Below, piece after piece: positions 23,935-32,604 of a DNA stretch of 64,000 bases. The position numbers and the translations under genes were made by a program. The notes beneath the pieces are model-generated. The model was not told where the DNA came from, did no database searches, and saw only the letters and a program-made list of their open reading frames with translations. The DNA comes from Zoogloeaceae bacterium (GTDB taxonomy: Bacteria > Pseudomonadota > Gammaproteobacteria > Burkholderiales > Rhodocyclaceae): the NCBI GenBank assembly GCA_024235595.1, contig JACKMC010000012.1, forward strand, positions 41,147 to 105,146. Direction: 5' to 3'. Position 1 is the stretch's first letter, and each line of letters begins with the position of its first letter.

Positions 23935-25209
23935 TCAGGCCGCCTCGCGGGTCTCGAGCACAGGTTCGTGCAAGGCTTCCGGCGGCGGACGGCGGCTCAA
24001 CAATTGCGGGGCGTCTCCACTCAAGACCACCGGCTCACCCGAATAGAAGGAACCATTCACCTGCGTGAGGTGGATGAGGTAATCCTTGTATCGATTGAAA
24101 ACATCTTGCGACGGCTTCACCGGTTCCCGCCAGAAGCTGTCAAGGCGCCCCTGATGCGTCAATCCCTCCAGATCATAGATGCATCGCCCCAATACCTTGA
24201 CCGCTGCACCATGCAGGAGGGCAGACAAGCCGACGGTGCTGTTGATCACGACCACCCCTCGCGCAGCCTTGAGCAAAGTCGGCAAATGTTGGTCGTGGAT
24301 GTACATCACCCTGCCAGCGAGGCCGGCCTCTTCCGCCTGATCCGATATCTGCCTTCCGTAATGACGATGACCACGATCCATCGGATGATGCTTGAACACG
24401 AGGTAGCAATCTTCCGGCGCCGAACGCGCAAACGAATTGAGAACCTGTGCAATGAAAGCGCGGACGCTGCGAAAGTCGCTGTGATGCCTGACTTGGCTGT
24501 CGTTGTATACCTGCAGCGGGACCAAGAAGAACTTTTTCGCGAGCGATCCGGACAATCTGGCCTGCACATTACGTTCAGAAAGTTTGAACCATGCTTTTCT
24601 CAAGCCGGAGCGGATCCAGTACCAAGCCTCGGGATAGATCTCGAAGGGTTTGTGGTGGCGATAGTTCGGATAACGCGACCTGTAGAGTCGCCCGGCAAGA
24701 TAATAGGTCGTCGCATAGCGGGCCATGCGGGAAAACGGCGATGGGATTTGCTTCGAATCTGGCTTTGGAACAGGCAGCATCCGGAGCAACGCAATCGACC
24801 GAGGCAAGGACGAAAACCCGTTGACCCCCGCCGGTTCGAACGTGATGTGGTTCGGGCGGATGTAGCCTTCCTCGAAAACGAATACTGGCACCCTTCGTAG
24901 CCGGGCCCTCAGAATCGCGGCACGATGATACGGCCTGCAATCCCCGAAAAGGATGAGGCCATCGATCCGACGAGATTCCAGCATCTCGTCGACGAAGCGG
25001 GGCCAATGGTCGGGTGGCTGGTTGAAATCAACGGCCCCCGGAAGGTCATAAAACCATGCATCGCCACCGTTCAGGTGAACCTTTGTGACTTCTCGTCCGT
25101 TTTCAAGCAAGAAGCGCGCTAGATGCGCAAAGAAGGGCCCAACGGGCCCCTGTAGAAGGAGTAAGCGCCGGGCATCGCCAAGCCGCTCAAGTATCACTGA
25201 ACCATCCAT
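23935..25209 (-). CDS. kpsS: Capsule Kdo-linker transferase KpsS
   Basis: KpsS adds the first beta-Kdo to lyso-phosphatidylglycerol, starting the poly-Kdo linker of group 2 capsules on the inner face of the membrane. The 424-residue protein has the capsule-synthesis family landmarks GLILFGDCRPYHRAA, VFVFEEGYIRPNHIT, VFKHHPMDRG and NSTVGLSALLHG. It is the last gene of the capsule set and is separated from kpsC by about 95 bases, which contain a TATAAT (25226-25221) only about 12 bases before the start. It may therefore have its own promoter with a very short leader. GC is lower than in flanking apaH. Confidence 0.9.
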   Translation of the reverse strand: MDGSVILERLGDARRLLLLQGPVGPFFAHLARFLLENGREVTKVHLNGGDAWFYDLPGAVDFNQPPDHWPRFVDEMLESRRIDGLILFGDCRPYHRAAILRARLRRVPVFVFEEGYIRPNHITFEPAGVNGFSSLPRSIALLRMLPVPKPDSKQIPSPFSRMARYATTYYLAGRLYRSRYPNYRHHKPFEIYPEAWYWIRSGLRKAWFKLSERNVQARLSGSLAKKFFLVPLQVYNDSQVRHHSDFRSVRAFIAQVLNSFARSAPEDCYLVFKHHPMDRGHRHYGRQISDQAEEAGLAGRVMYIHDQHLPTLLKAARGVVVINSTVGLSALLHGAAVKVLGRCIYDLEGLTHQGRLDSFWREPVKPSQDVFNRYKDYLIHLTQVNGSFYSGEPVVLSGDAPQLLSRRPPPEALHEPVLETREAA

Positions 25210-25220
25210 ATTAGAATGGG

Positions 25221-25226
25221 ATTATA
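25221..25226 (-). promoter_or_regulatory. Possible -10 element for kpsS
   Basis: A perfect TATAAT on the minus strand lies in the kpsC-kpsS gap. A transcript from it would have a leader of only about five bases before the kpsS ATG, and no clear ribosome binding site is visible there. No consensus -35 is seen. Confidence 0.35.
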
Positions 25227-25304
25227 GCCTGCTCACCACGAAATAATGTGTCGGAATATCTCATGGCCCGACCCCCGTATGCATGCCGACATCGAAAAAC
25301 GGGC

Positions 25305-27437
25305 TTACGACGGCCTTTTGGAAGCAACTGCCTGCATCAGCGCACGCGCGATCACCGTTGCTCTTCGAATTTGCCGCCTGAAGTACCCGGAACGGAGCCT
25401 TTCCAGATGCTCGCTAGCCGCAAGCGCATCGCGAGAGGCTACGATCTGCCGTAGGATCGCCTCGCATGTGGAGTAACCCCGTAGAGTCCAGTCCCAGTAG
25501 ATCGGGTAGTGGATCAACGCCCCCGCCACGAGTTCATCCAAGGCAAGGCGGCGGGTACGCCGCACCATCGGCACCCTATCCTCTGTCAATCCCCATCCCG
25601 AATAGAACGGTCGTCCATATACAACCACCCGCTTGCCTCGGAGCAGGGCATCGAACCCTGCAAGAGACGTCATGGTGTGAACGACATCGCATGCCTCGAT
25701 ACAGGAAACGACGGACAGATCCGTTTCTACATGATCGGCGAAAGCCCTTGCCGTCTGAACGGCTATACGACCCCTTCGGTTTCTCGACATCACGTCAGGA
25801 TGTGGCTTATAGACAATGAAGGCTTCAGGATGAACGGTGCGGGCTGCTCGCAGCAAGTCGAGGTTGGTCCGGACATCCAAACAGCCTAGGCGTATCGACG
25901 CGTCGTCCTCCACCTGCCCCGGAACGAGCACGACCTCACGCCCGGCCGCGGGCCACAGGGCCGCTTGACGAGGCTCGATGTTGTACTTCGTGACCCCACT
26001 CGAAACAATCATTTCCCTCACCTTGCGCGCGCGTGCGAGATCCCCTGGCGAAAACGCGTGCAGGTTCAGAATTTCCTCGAGCTCTGACGGCTGTGAGGGA
26101 TCAAAGTAGATTCCAGCACGATCCAGCACCAGCGAAAGCGGGCGGATGAAGTCTGACCCCAAGCCAACAGAACGCACGAAACCGTCCTCCATCCTCACCA
26201 GCGTCGCGCCCGTGCGCTCAGCAAGCCCGGACAATGCGGGCGGAATGTGAGCGCCCCAGAAAACGAGGGAATCGCCCCGCCCCGGATCATGGGAAGCAGC
26301 ACACTTTGCATCCCGCGAAAACAGAACTCGATCAGGGAACAGCGACAGCAGCGGGCTCAAGTTCATTCTTCGCCACATCGGGAAAGCAACGGCGATGGTG
26401 CGGCCAGGCCACCGAGCGGCCATGTCGCGTTGCCTGATGAGCCAGTCGATGACATCGAAAATCGTTCCACGACGATGGGTCTCGGGATTCAAATAGCGCG
26501 TGTAGTGAAAATAGGCAGCGGCGAACAATTCGTCCACGGTTCTGGCCTGGGAGCGGCGACTACAGAGTTGGCGGTCATCGGTAGCTCCCCAGCCCGCGTA
26601 CCAAGGCATCCCGAAACAGGTAACCGACTTGCCGGCAAGGAGCGCCTCGAAGCCCATCGTCGAGGACACGACGTATACCCGGTCCATTTTTTCGATCAGC
26701 GACAGTGGATTCACGGGCTCGCGCAGGATGACCGTTCGGTCATCTTCGAGCACGGTTGCCAGATACCCCTTCTTGCGACCTGCTGCCACTTCCGGATGGG
26801 TCTTTACATATATCGTTGCGTCCGGGTTCTCATCCCGTGCGGCTCGAAGCATCGTGAAGAACGTGGCCTCATCGGCCCCGCCCAATCGCACGCTCAGATC
26901 ACCCGCGGTCTGATCGACCACAAGCACCCGTCGATTCGCGCCACCGCGCAGTTGCCCCTGAACAAGATCAGGCGCGTGGTTGTACTTCGACAGCCTGTGG
27001 GTAAGAATCAGCTCTCGAGCCTTTGCAACGGAATCCCGGAGCCCTCCAAGCAAGTCCGTTTCGGACTGAATCAAGCTCTCGAGGGAGCTAGGTGCGGTAC
27101 TGTCGTAGTAAATGCCCGTACTGTCCACGACCAGGGAAAGCGGCGGAAAAAAGTTTCCCGTGCCAAAGGACCGTAGAAAGCCGTCCTCCAGCCGCAGTAG
27201 CGGAAGGCCTCGCTTCGCAGCAAATCGTTCGCCTTTGGCTGCACTCGGTTTTCGGCCCCAGACAACCACCGCGCAGGCGCGACTCGATGAGCGGGGGCCC
27301 AACACCGGCCCACCCAGAAAGATTTCGAGACCCGGGGTGTGACGCACGCCATATGTTGCAGCGCAAAAGCCGTCCTTGACACCCTCGGAGAACCCCAGAT
27401 TGCGAGGCATCACCGCCCACAAAGCTCCGCGTAGCAT
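25305..27437 (-). CDS. kpsC: Capsule Kdo transferase KpsC (duplicated)
   Basis: KpsC extends the Kdo linker, with two catalytic modules adding alternating linkages. The 710-residue protein shows the duplication clearly: RLEDGFLRSFGTG and RMEDGFVRSVGLG, VKTHPEV and YKPHPDV, and FGMPWYAGWGATDDR and YGRPFYSGWGLTEDR, one of each pair per half. Residues 1-340 and 341-710 are the two modules. The start may be the first codon at 27437 or the ATG at 27410, which overlaps the upstream stop as TGATG; neither has a decisive ribosome binding site. It is a component of the lower-GC capsule block. Confidence 0.9.
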   Translation of the reverse strand: MLRGALWAVMPRNLGFSEGVKDGFCAATYGVRHTPGLEIFLGGPVLGPRSSSRACAVVVWGRKPSAAKGERFAAKRGLPLLRLEDGFLRSFGTGNFFPPLSLVVDSTGIYYDSTAPSSLESLIQSETDLLGGLRDSVAKARELILTHRLSKYNHAPDLVQGQLRGGANRRVLVVDQTAGDLSVRLGGADEATFFTMLRAARDENPDATIYVKTHPEVAAGRKKGYLATVLEDDRTVILREPVNPLSLIEKMDRVYVVSSTMGFEALLAGKSVTCFGMPWYAGWGATDDRQLCSRRSQARTVDELFAAAYFHYTRYLNPETHRRGTIFDVIDWLIRQRDMAARWPGRTIAVAFPMWRRMNLSPLLSLFPDRVLFSRDAKCAASHDPGRGDSLVFWGAHIPPALSGLAERTGATLVRMEDGFVRSVGLGSDFIRPLSLVLDRAGIYFDPSQPSELEEILNLHAFSPGDLARARKVREMIVSSGVTKYNIEPRQAALWPAAGREVVLVPGQVEDDASIRLGCLDVRTNLDLLRAARTVHPEAFIVYKPHPDVMSRNRRGRIAVQTARAFADHVETDLSVVSCIEACDVVHTMTSLAGFDALLRGKRVVVYGRPFYSGWGLTEDRVPMVRRTRRLALDELVAGALIHYPIYWDWTLRGYSTCEAILRQIVASRDALAASEHLERLRSGYFRRQIRRATVIARALMQAVASKRPS

Positions 27438-28840
27438 TGATCGATCCGCTCGCGCGGCACCACGATCTGTGGAGGAGCCTCAATCTGCCTCCGCTCCCGT
27501 CGCGGCTCCAGCCTCGGACTGCGCCCCGCCCTCAGCTCAGCGATCTGCCAATGGGTCCATGCCTCCCAGTAGTCCAAGCGCACCGGCGACATTCCAGAGG
27601 CACAATATCCTGTGTCCGACGCAGTCATCAGCGAGTTTGGCCGGTGCGCCCCGAATGCCAACGGTAGCGCGATCCGCTTGACCGCCCTGCGGCCGAAGAC
27701 CAATCGCAAGCGAGCATGAAACTCACTGTCTGCCCCCGTGCGCACCAGATCCCACAGCCCCATCTCTCGCGCCACCAACTCTCGCCTGAACATCGGAGAC
27801 GCAGGATTCAGGCGGGCAAGCGGGTGCACCGGCCGCGCGTAGAACACGCCATCATCTTGGATGCGTACCCATTGGGAGGTCGTCGCCACGAGCCGAGGAT
27901 TCTTGAGCAAGGGGGCAATCTGCCTCTCGAACCTCAGCGGGTGCGACCAGTCGTCGGAATCGTGACACGTTACGAATTCCCCGAGGGCATGTTCAAACGC
28001 GATCGATTTCGCAACATAGGTACCGACGTTGCAGGGCATGCGAAGGTACTTCACCCTCCTATCTTCTCGAGCCATCGCCTGAACGATCTCAGCCGTACCG
28101 TCGTCACTCGCATCGTCGGCAACGATTAACTCGAGGTTCCTGTAGGTCTGCCCCAATATTGATCGAATCGCCTCGCCAACCCTGTCCGCGGTCGAGAATG
28201 TCGTCATCAACACACTGAGCAGCGGCCCGTCCACCTTCGGCAACTCGTCGGAAGCAACCAGGTTGCTCGCACCGGGGGGAAGATTGGGATCAGCCAACGC
28301 CACGCCCGGCAGGCCCTTCATCTTCAGGTAGTTGTTCAAACGCTGCAACTGCGCAGCAGGCACACCGCCAACCGCGTTGGTCGCCAGCAGCAAGAGCTCG
28401 GGGAAGCGCCGATGCTCTCCGTTTTCGAGCGCAGCGAGGACCGCATGCCTCGCATCCTCCAGCCTTCCCAATTTAAGCTGCAATGCCACCCGCAACACCG
28501 GGGACGCATCAATACCATCTATGGCCGCCCAAGCCAGTTCTGCGTCGAACGGAGCCAAAGCGTCGGCCAGCGAAACAAGATAGCGCCCCCTTCCGAAGCG
28601 CTCCAAGAGCTGATTTACAGTTCTGCCCGCGTCCTCTGACCGTCCACACGCAGCAAGCGAGACCGCAAGCGCCATTCCGCCGAACCGAAGGCGCCCACTC
28701 CAGTTGTAGCCGGACACCGACCGATAGAGTCCCAACCGATATGCAGCCCAAGCCCACCAGTCGTCAAGCGCCCCGCCATCGGGTCGCCGCGCCAGCCCAT
28801 TGGCAAACTTGAACTGCAACAAATCAAAACGAAATGACAA
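27410..28840 (-). CDS. GT2-family glycosyltransferase with helical N-terminal domain
   Basis: The 476-residue protein has an alpha-helical N-terminal half (about 1-200) of alanine/leucine-rich repeats resembling TPR-type solenoids. A GT-A domain starts at about residue 208: LLSVLMTTFSTADRVGEAIRSIL, the nucleotide-binding VADDASDDGTAEIV and the metal-binding CHDSDDWSHP. It probably adds one sugar of the capsule repeat or acts on the linker; the donor cannot be read from sequence. It is directly upstream of and overlapping kpsC, and just downstream of an IS5 remnant. Confidence 0.82.
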   Translation of the reverse strand: MSFRFDLLQFKFANGLARRPDGGALDDWWAWAAYRLGLYRSVSGYNWSGRLRFGGMALAVSLAACGRSEDAGRTVNQLLERFGRGRYLVSLADALAPFDAELAWAAIDGIDASPVLRVALQLKLGRLEDARHAVLAALENGEHRRFPELLLLATNAVGGVPAAQLQRLNNYLKMKGLPGVALADPNLPPGASNLVASDELPKVDGPLLSVLMTTFSTADRVGEAIRSILGQTYRNLELIVADDASDDGTAEIVQAMAREDRRVKYLRMPCNVGTYVAKSIAFEHALGEFVTCHDSDDWSHPLRFERQIAPLLKNPRLVATTSQWVRIQDDGVFYARPVHPLARLNPASPMFRRELVAREMGLWDLVRTGADSEFHARLRLVFGRRAVKRIALPLAFGAHRPNSLMTASDTGYCASGMSPVRLDYWEAWTHWQIAELRAGRSPRLEPRRERRQIEAPPQIVVPRERIDQCYAELCGR

Positions 28841-28924
28841 ATCCCCTCCTACGCACGCCCTGAAGCCATCGAGGAATTCGCTCGCGGATGCGAGATTTCC
28901 GTGTCGAACACGATTCGAATTGTC

Positions 28925-29353
28925 TCATTCATCGATATGCAGAATATCCTGAGGCCGACCCGCGACACCAACTGCGCCTCGTTCTTGCCAAGCCCTTGGG
29001 AGCGTGTTGCGCTGTGCTTGAAGTGCGTTGTCAGTGAATGAAAGGGGGGCTCGATCTTCGCACGGGTGTCGGCCCTGAGCGTCTCGAATCGCTCCATGGG
29101 ATTTTCCCGTCACATCCGTTGGCAGCGCCTTGCCCGCACCGCGCGTGATTTCGACATGCCATCGGACTCGACAGTAGAACGCCCTTTCGATCCCTTCGAC
29201 GGAGAGTCCGAAGCATTGCCGTGTGAGATACATCCGCCACATCCGGCGCAGACCATTCAACGGCCGCCCACGATCTTCAGCCTTCCGGTGGGATGGCGTA
29301 ATGGCCCCTTTCACCGCCTCCCACCGCCGGATCGCCTCGATCTCTGTCAGCAA
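28925..29353 (-). pseudogene. Decayed IS5-family transposase
   Basis: Two fragments in different minus-strand frames match the ends of an IS5-group DDE transposase. The first (29353 to about 29146) gives MLTEIEAIRRWEAVKGAI, RGRPLNGLRRMWRMYLTRQC and FGLSVEGIERAFY, the N-terminus. The second (about 29073 to 28950) gives ADTRAKIEPPFHSL and RSQGLGKNEAQLVS, a worn form of the C-terminal block that carries the catalytic glutamate. The whole catalytic middle is missing, so this is an internal deletion plus frameshift derivative. I could not find convincing terminal inverted repeats or a target duplication. Confidence 0.85.
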
Positions 29354-29511
29354 TCAATCATGTCGCATCGGCTTCAACTATTGACAACACACGCAAAAAA
29401 GGCCAGGAAACACCCTTGAATGGGATGCAGACTTTTCAAATTCTACCAATAGCCTCTATCCATTCGGATTCTTGTTCAGCGGCGGTTTCGGTCGAAAAGA
29501 GCGAAGGTACT
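29354..29511. other. Non-coding stretch between the IS remnant and the triple glycosyltransferase gene
   Basis: This AT-richer DNA holds no credible gene. It and the 84 bases at 28841-28924 on the other side of the remnant are where IS ends would be expected, but none is recognisable. Confidence 0.5.
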
Positions 29512-32500
29512 TCAGCGCCCGTTCGCCATTGAACGAGCGGCCTTTAAAATGCAGTCAAGGTACGCAGACGAAAATATCGATGGGTTTTCTAGCGCAAAAC
29601 GTTCCACACCTTCGGCATCTTTCGTAAAATTCCTCATCTCCTTTACATGCGACGCGTAGATCGCAGTCCGATCCAAGCCCAAGCGCTCAATTTCATCATC
29701 GAATTTCGACAAGAAGCGCATCTTCACATCGAATAGATCAATATCGTAGAGTTTGTTAGAGTTGTCGGGTGGCAATGGATTGAGTTGCACCAGCGCCTCG
29801 GGATAGGCGCAGATATCCCATTGACGGAAGACGCGAACATTGAGCTCCAAATCCTGGTGTCGCCTGAACGATTCATCATATCCGTTTACTGACAATAGAG
29901 CTTCGCGCCTGTAGGTCACAGTGTCAGTACACACATAATGCGAACTGAATTCAAGATTCAGCAGTCTTCGTGGAATATCAGTCGTGGGGTACCGGCCCGG
30001 ATCACTCTTTTTCGAATTCCACCCCAAGTACCCGCAGTAAGCCCCTCCGATCTGCGGTCCGCTCGAGCGAAGCAGATCGATGACCAGCGAGAGTCGCCCA
30101 GGCAAGTAGGCGTCGTCATCGTCCAAGAAGGAGACAAACTCAGCCTGCGTCGAAAACAATCCTGTATTTCGCGCAGCCGCGGCATTTCGGGGCCGGGAGT
30201 GGCGAACCAATCGGATGGGAGCGCCCTTCTTCTTCAAGGCATCCACATGATTTCGCACGAAATCCCCGGCTGGAGTACCGATCTCGTTTTCATCGATGAC
30301 GATCACCTCTTTGTCGGGGTAATCCTGCGAGAGCACCGACTCAATTGCGGCGGCCAAAGCGTCGGTTCGCCCTCTGGTTGGAATCACGACGGCAGCCAAG
30401 CCACGCGTTGACGGCTTCGCCCGATTGTGAAGAGGCCGCAGCCATTCACGAGAGCGACGATCCTCGGCGCCGAATCTGCTTGGCGCATCCAGGATCTCGA
30501 TTACGACCTCAGCGCCATCGCAACTCCGCCGCGTGGCATATAATGCATCCACCGGTAGAAACTGCATCCGCTCAAGCAAGTGCCCCTCTTGTTCAGCCGA
30601 GATGGGCTCCTGGGGAACGAACGTTTGGCACGAGTCATGCACTGGGCGCAACCCGTCCTGCGTAGCGCGGTAGCAAAATAGATCCACGCCGTATTCCGGC
30701 GGGGGGGCACAACGAAGTCCGGCGTCCCCAAGAAAAACAACGCCGATGCGTATGCGGGGGCGAGGGTACTGAAAATCGGAGAGCGACCACCGCATCTTTA
30801 CGGAATGACTCTCCTGCTCCCGCCCGCCCCGGATATAGCTATCGCTCACATCGGGAATCACGATATTCGGATACGCTACATGGCAACCCGTCTCATAGCG
30901 CTCGTATATCTGCCCCAACGGAAGATGATCAAACGGTGCATCGAAGCACAGCAACTCACCGATCAGTTCATCGACGATATTCGTGTTGATGGCCATGGCA
31001 AAGGACCCGCAGGTATCCAGAACACGCGGGCGGTACCGCCCTTCGCGAAGGGCGGTGTCATGATCCACTGAGCCCCAACCGTATTGCGATGCTCCAAGAT
31101 GCAATACTCGCCAGTCGTCACCTACGATCGTCATAAAGCGGGCGAGACGAGCACGGAAATTCTTCGCCAGAAGGACATCGTCTTCCAGGATGAGGACCTT
31201 GCCGAATCCGCGCTTCTTTGCGTCGAGGAGAATCCGGACATAAGTCATGATATAGCCTATGGCCCCCGCTGAATCGATAAATTTGGAGCCACGCCATTTC
31301 TCCAAATCCCCGAACTGCGGATGGCCAGGCAGGTCACCGACCGGACGATCTTGGACCATCTTGAGCAAGCCCAGACCAACGGGTGAATGTCCATCCACTG
31401 CGGGAACAAGCTCGTATCGAACACCTTCCTTGTTGAGTGCCCACTGAACGGATGCCCGGCGGTCGATTGCACTGCGCAGATTTACCAGGTAGACATGGTC
31501 AAATCCAAGCGTATCGGAAACCGCGACACCTTGCGCATATGCAAGGCCGACAAAATCTTCAACTCGTTGCTCGTGCAAAGCTCGCACGGCAAGCTCTTGG
31601 TGATACATCTGAAACTGAGCGGCATTTGAAATATCGTAGACCACGGAAGCGGATGACGCCGTTACTGCAGAGGCTGGCGCCACTTCGTAGTTGGGGAGCA
31701 ACTTTACAGAAATCCCCTCGCCGCGCAGTACGTCACCAATCCTCAGATCCTCGTAGGCATAGACGTACTGCTCCAGCTCGCGTCTAAAGACCGGAATTTG
31801 CTTAACAACGGCCGTCATCGAATGCATTGAAAGCAAGTATCCATATCCACCTTTTGCATACGCAACCGGAGGAAAATCATGCGGATATTCCTTGTCGAAT
31901 CTTGCATCACTACATTTACCAAAGTGCCAACGGCGGTTGATGCGCTCGTTGCTTGGCTGAACGGCCCCAGCGACATAATCGCCTGCACCCTCCATGCAGA
32001 GTAGATTCTGCTCGAAGCGGGTCAAGTTAAGGTAACAATCGTCGTCGATCTTGAAAATATGGGTAAAGTTTTTCTCATTAGCCAACAAATATTCATAAGC
32101 CAACGCAAGCTTCAACAAGAGCGATTCATAATCGTCGCGACAGGGCACATATATCACTTGGCCCAAGCTGCTTGCTCGATCCAACTCCGGGCAGCCGACG
32201 ATAAAGAACTGCCTCACGCCGCGCCTCCTCAGCGTCTCGCCCCACGTGGCCTCAATGGCGCGCCGTTTGGGTTCGTTGGCAGCACAAGACGGGGTAACGA
32301 AAATCAGCTGCTCAAGACTCAGTCGATCGGGGAGCTCCCTGAGGACTGGGGCAGGCGCCGCGCTGATCTTGCCCGCACCGGACAGACGCTCAAGCTTGCG
32401 AAGCTCCACGAGCTTGCGATCGTAGAGTTCGGCCAACTCAGGTCGAGCCCTTCTCAATCGCTCAACGCTTTGAACCGCATCGGCCAGGCGCCCCGCCCGT

Positions 32501-32544
32501 AGTTGTTCATGGACGGACGCAAGAGACAAGCTCGAGTCACTCAT
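29512..32544 (-). CDS. Triple glycosyltransferase: GT31-like, GT25-like and GT2 domains in one chain
   Basis: The 1010-residue protein has three separable transferase modules. Residues about 79-275 resemble beta-1,3-galactosyltransferases (GT31): PKRRAIEATWGE (92-103), FKIDDDCYLN (164-173, the DxD site) and YEDLRIGDVL (264-273). Residues about 349-570 resemble LPS-type GT25: VYLVNLRSAIDRR (351-363) and VLILEDDVLLAKNF (450-463). Residues about 716-935 are GT2: VVIPTRGRTDALAAAIESVL (719-738), SFLDDDDAYLPG (805-816) and a catalytic-type RRHQDLEL (894-901). A helical N-terminus (1-60) and an unassigned insert (about 595-705) complete it. It sits inside the capsule operon and probably builds much of the repeat unit. 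Linkages are unknown. Confidence 0.82.
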   Translation of the reverse strand: MSDSSLSLASVHEQLRAGRLADAVQSVERLRRARPELAELYDRKLVELRKLERLSGAGKISAAPAPVLRELPDRLSLEQLIFVTPSCAANEPKRRAIEATWGETLRRRGVRQFFIVGCPELDRASSLGQVIYVPCRDDYESLLLKLALAYEYLLANEKNFTHIFKIDDDCYLNLTRFEQNLLCMEGAGDYVAGAVQPSNERINRRWHFGKCSDARFDKEYPHDFPPVAYAKGGYGYLLSMHSMTAVVKQIPVFRRELEQYVYAYEDLRIGDVLRGEGISVKLLPNYEVAPASAVTASSASVVYDISNAAQFQMYHQELAVRALHEQRVEDFVGLAYAQGVAVSDTLGFDHVYLVNLRSAIDRRASVQWALNKEGVRYELVPAVDGHSPVGLGLLKMVQDRPVGDLPGHPQFGDLEKWRGSKFIDSAGAIGYIMTYVRILLDAKKRGFGKVLILEDDVLLAKNFRARLARFMTIVGDDWRVLHLGASQYGWGSVDHDTALREGRYRPRVLDTCGSFAMAINTNIVDELIGELLCFDAPFDHLPLGQIYERYETGCHVAYPNIVIPDVSDSYIRGGREQESHSVKMRWSLSDFQYPRPRIRIGVVFLGDAGLRCAPPPEYGVDLFCYRATQDGLRPVHDSCQTFVPQEPISAEQEGHLLERMQFLPVDALYATRRSCDGAEVVIEILDAPSRFGAEDRRSREWLRPLHNRAKPSTRGLAAVVIPTRGRTDALAAAIESVLSQDYPDKEVIVIDENEIGTPAGDFVRNHVDALKKKGAPIRLVRHSRPRNAAAARNTGLFSTQAEFVSFLDDDDAYLPGRLSLVIDLLRSSGPQIGGAYCGYLGWNSKKSDPGRYPTTDIPRRLLNLEFSSHYVCTDTVTYRREALLSVNGYDESFRRHQDLELNVRVFRQWDICAYPEALVQLNPLPPDNSNKLYDIDLFDVKMRFLSKFDDEIERLGLDRTAIYASHVKEMRNFTKDAEGVERFALENPSIFSSAYLDCILKAARSMANGR

Positions 32545-32604
32545 AAGGGTTCACAACTTACTGAAAATGAATGTTGAGGAATCGCTGATGAACGCCACCA
32601 CCGC

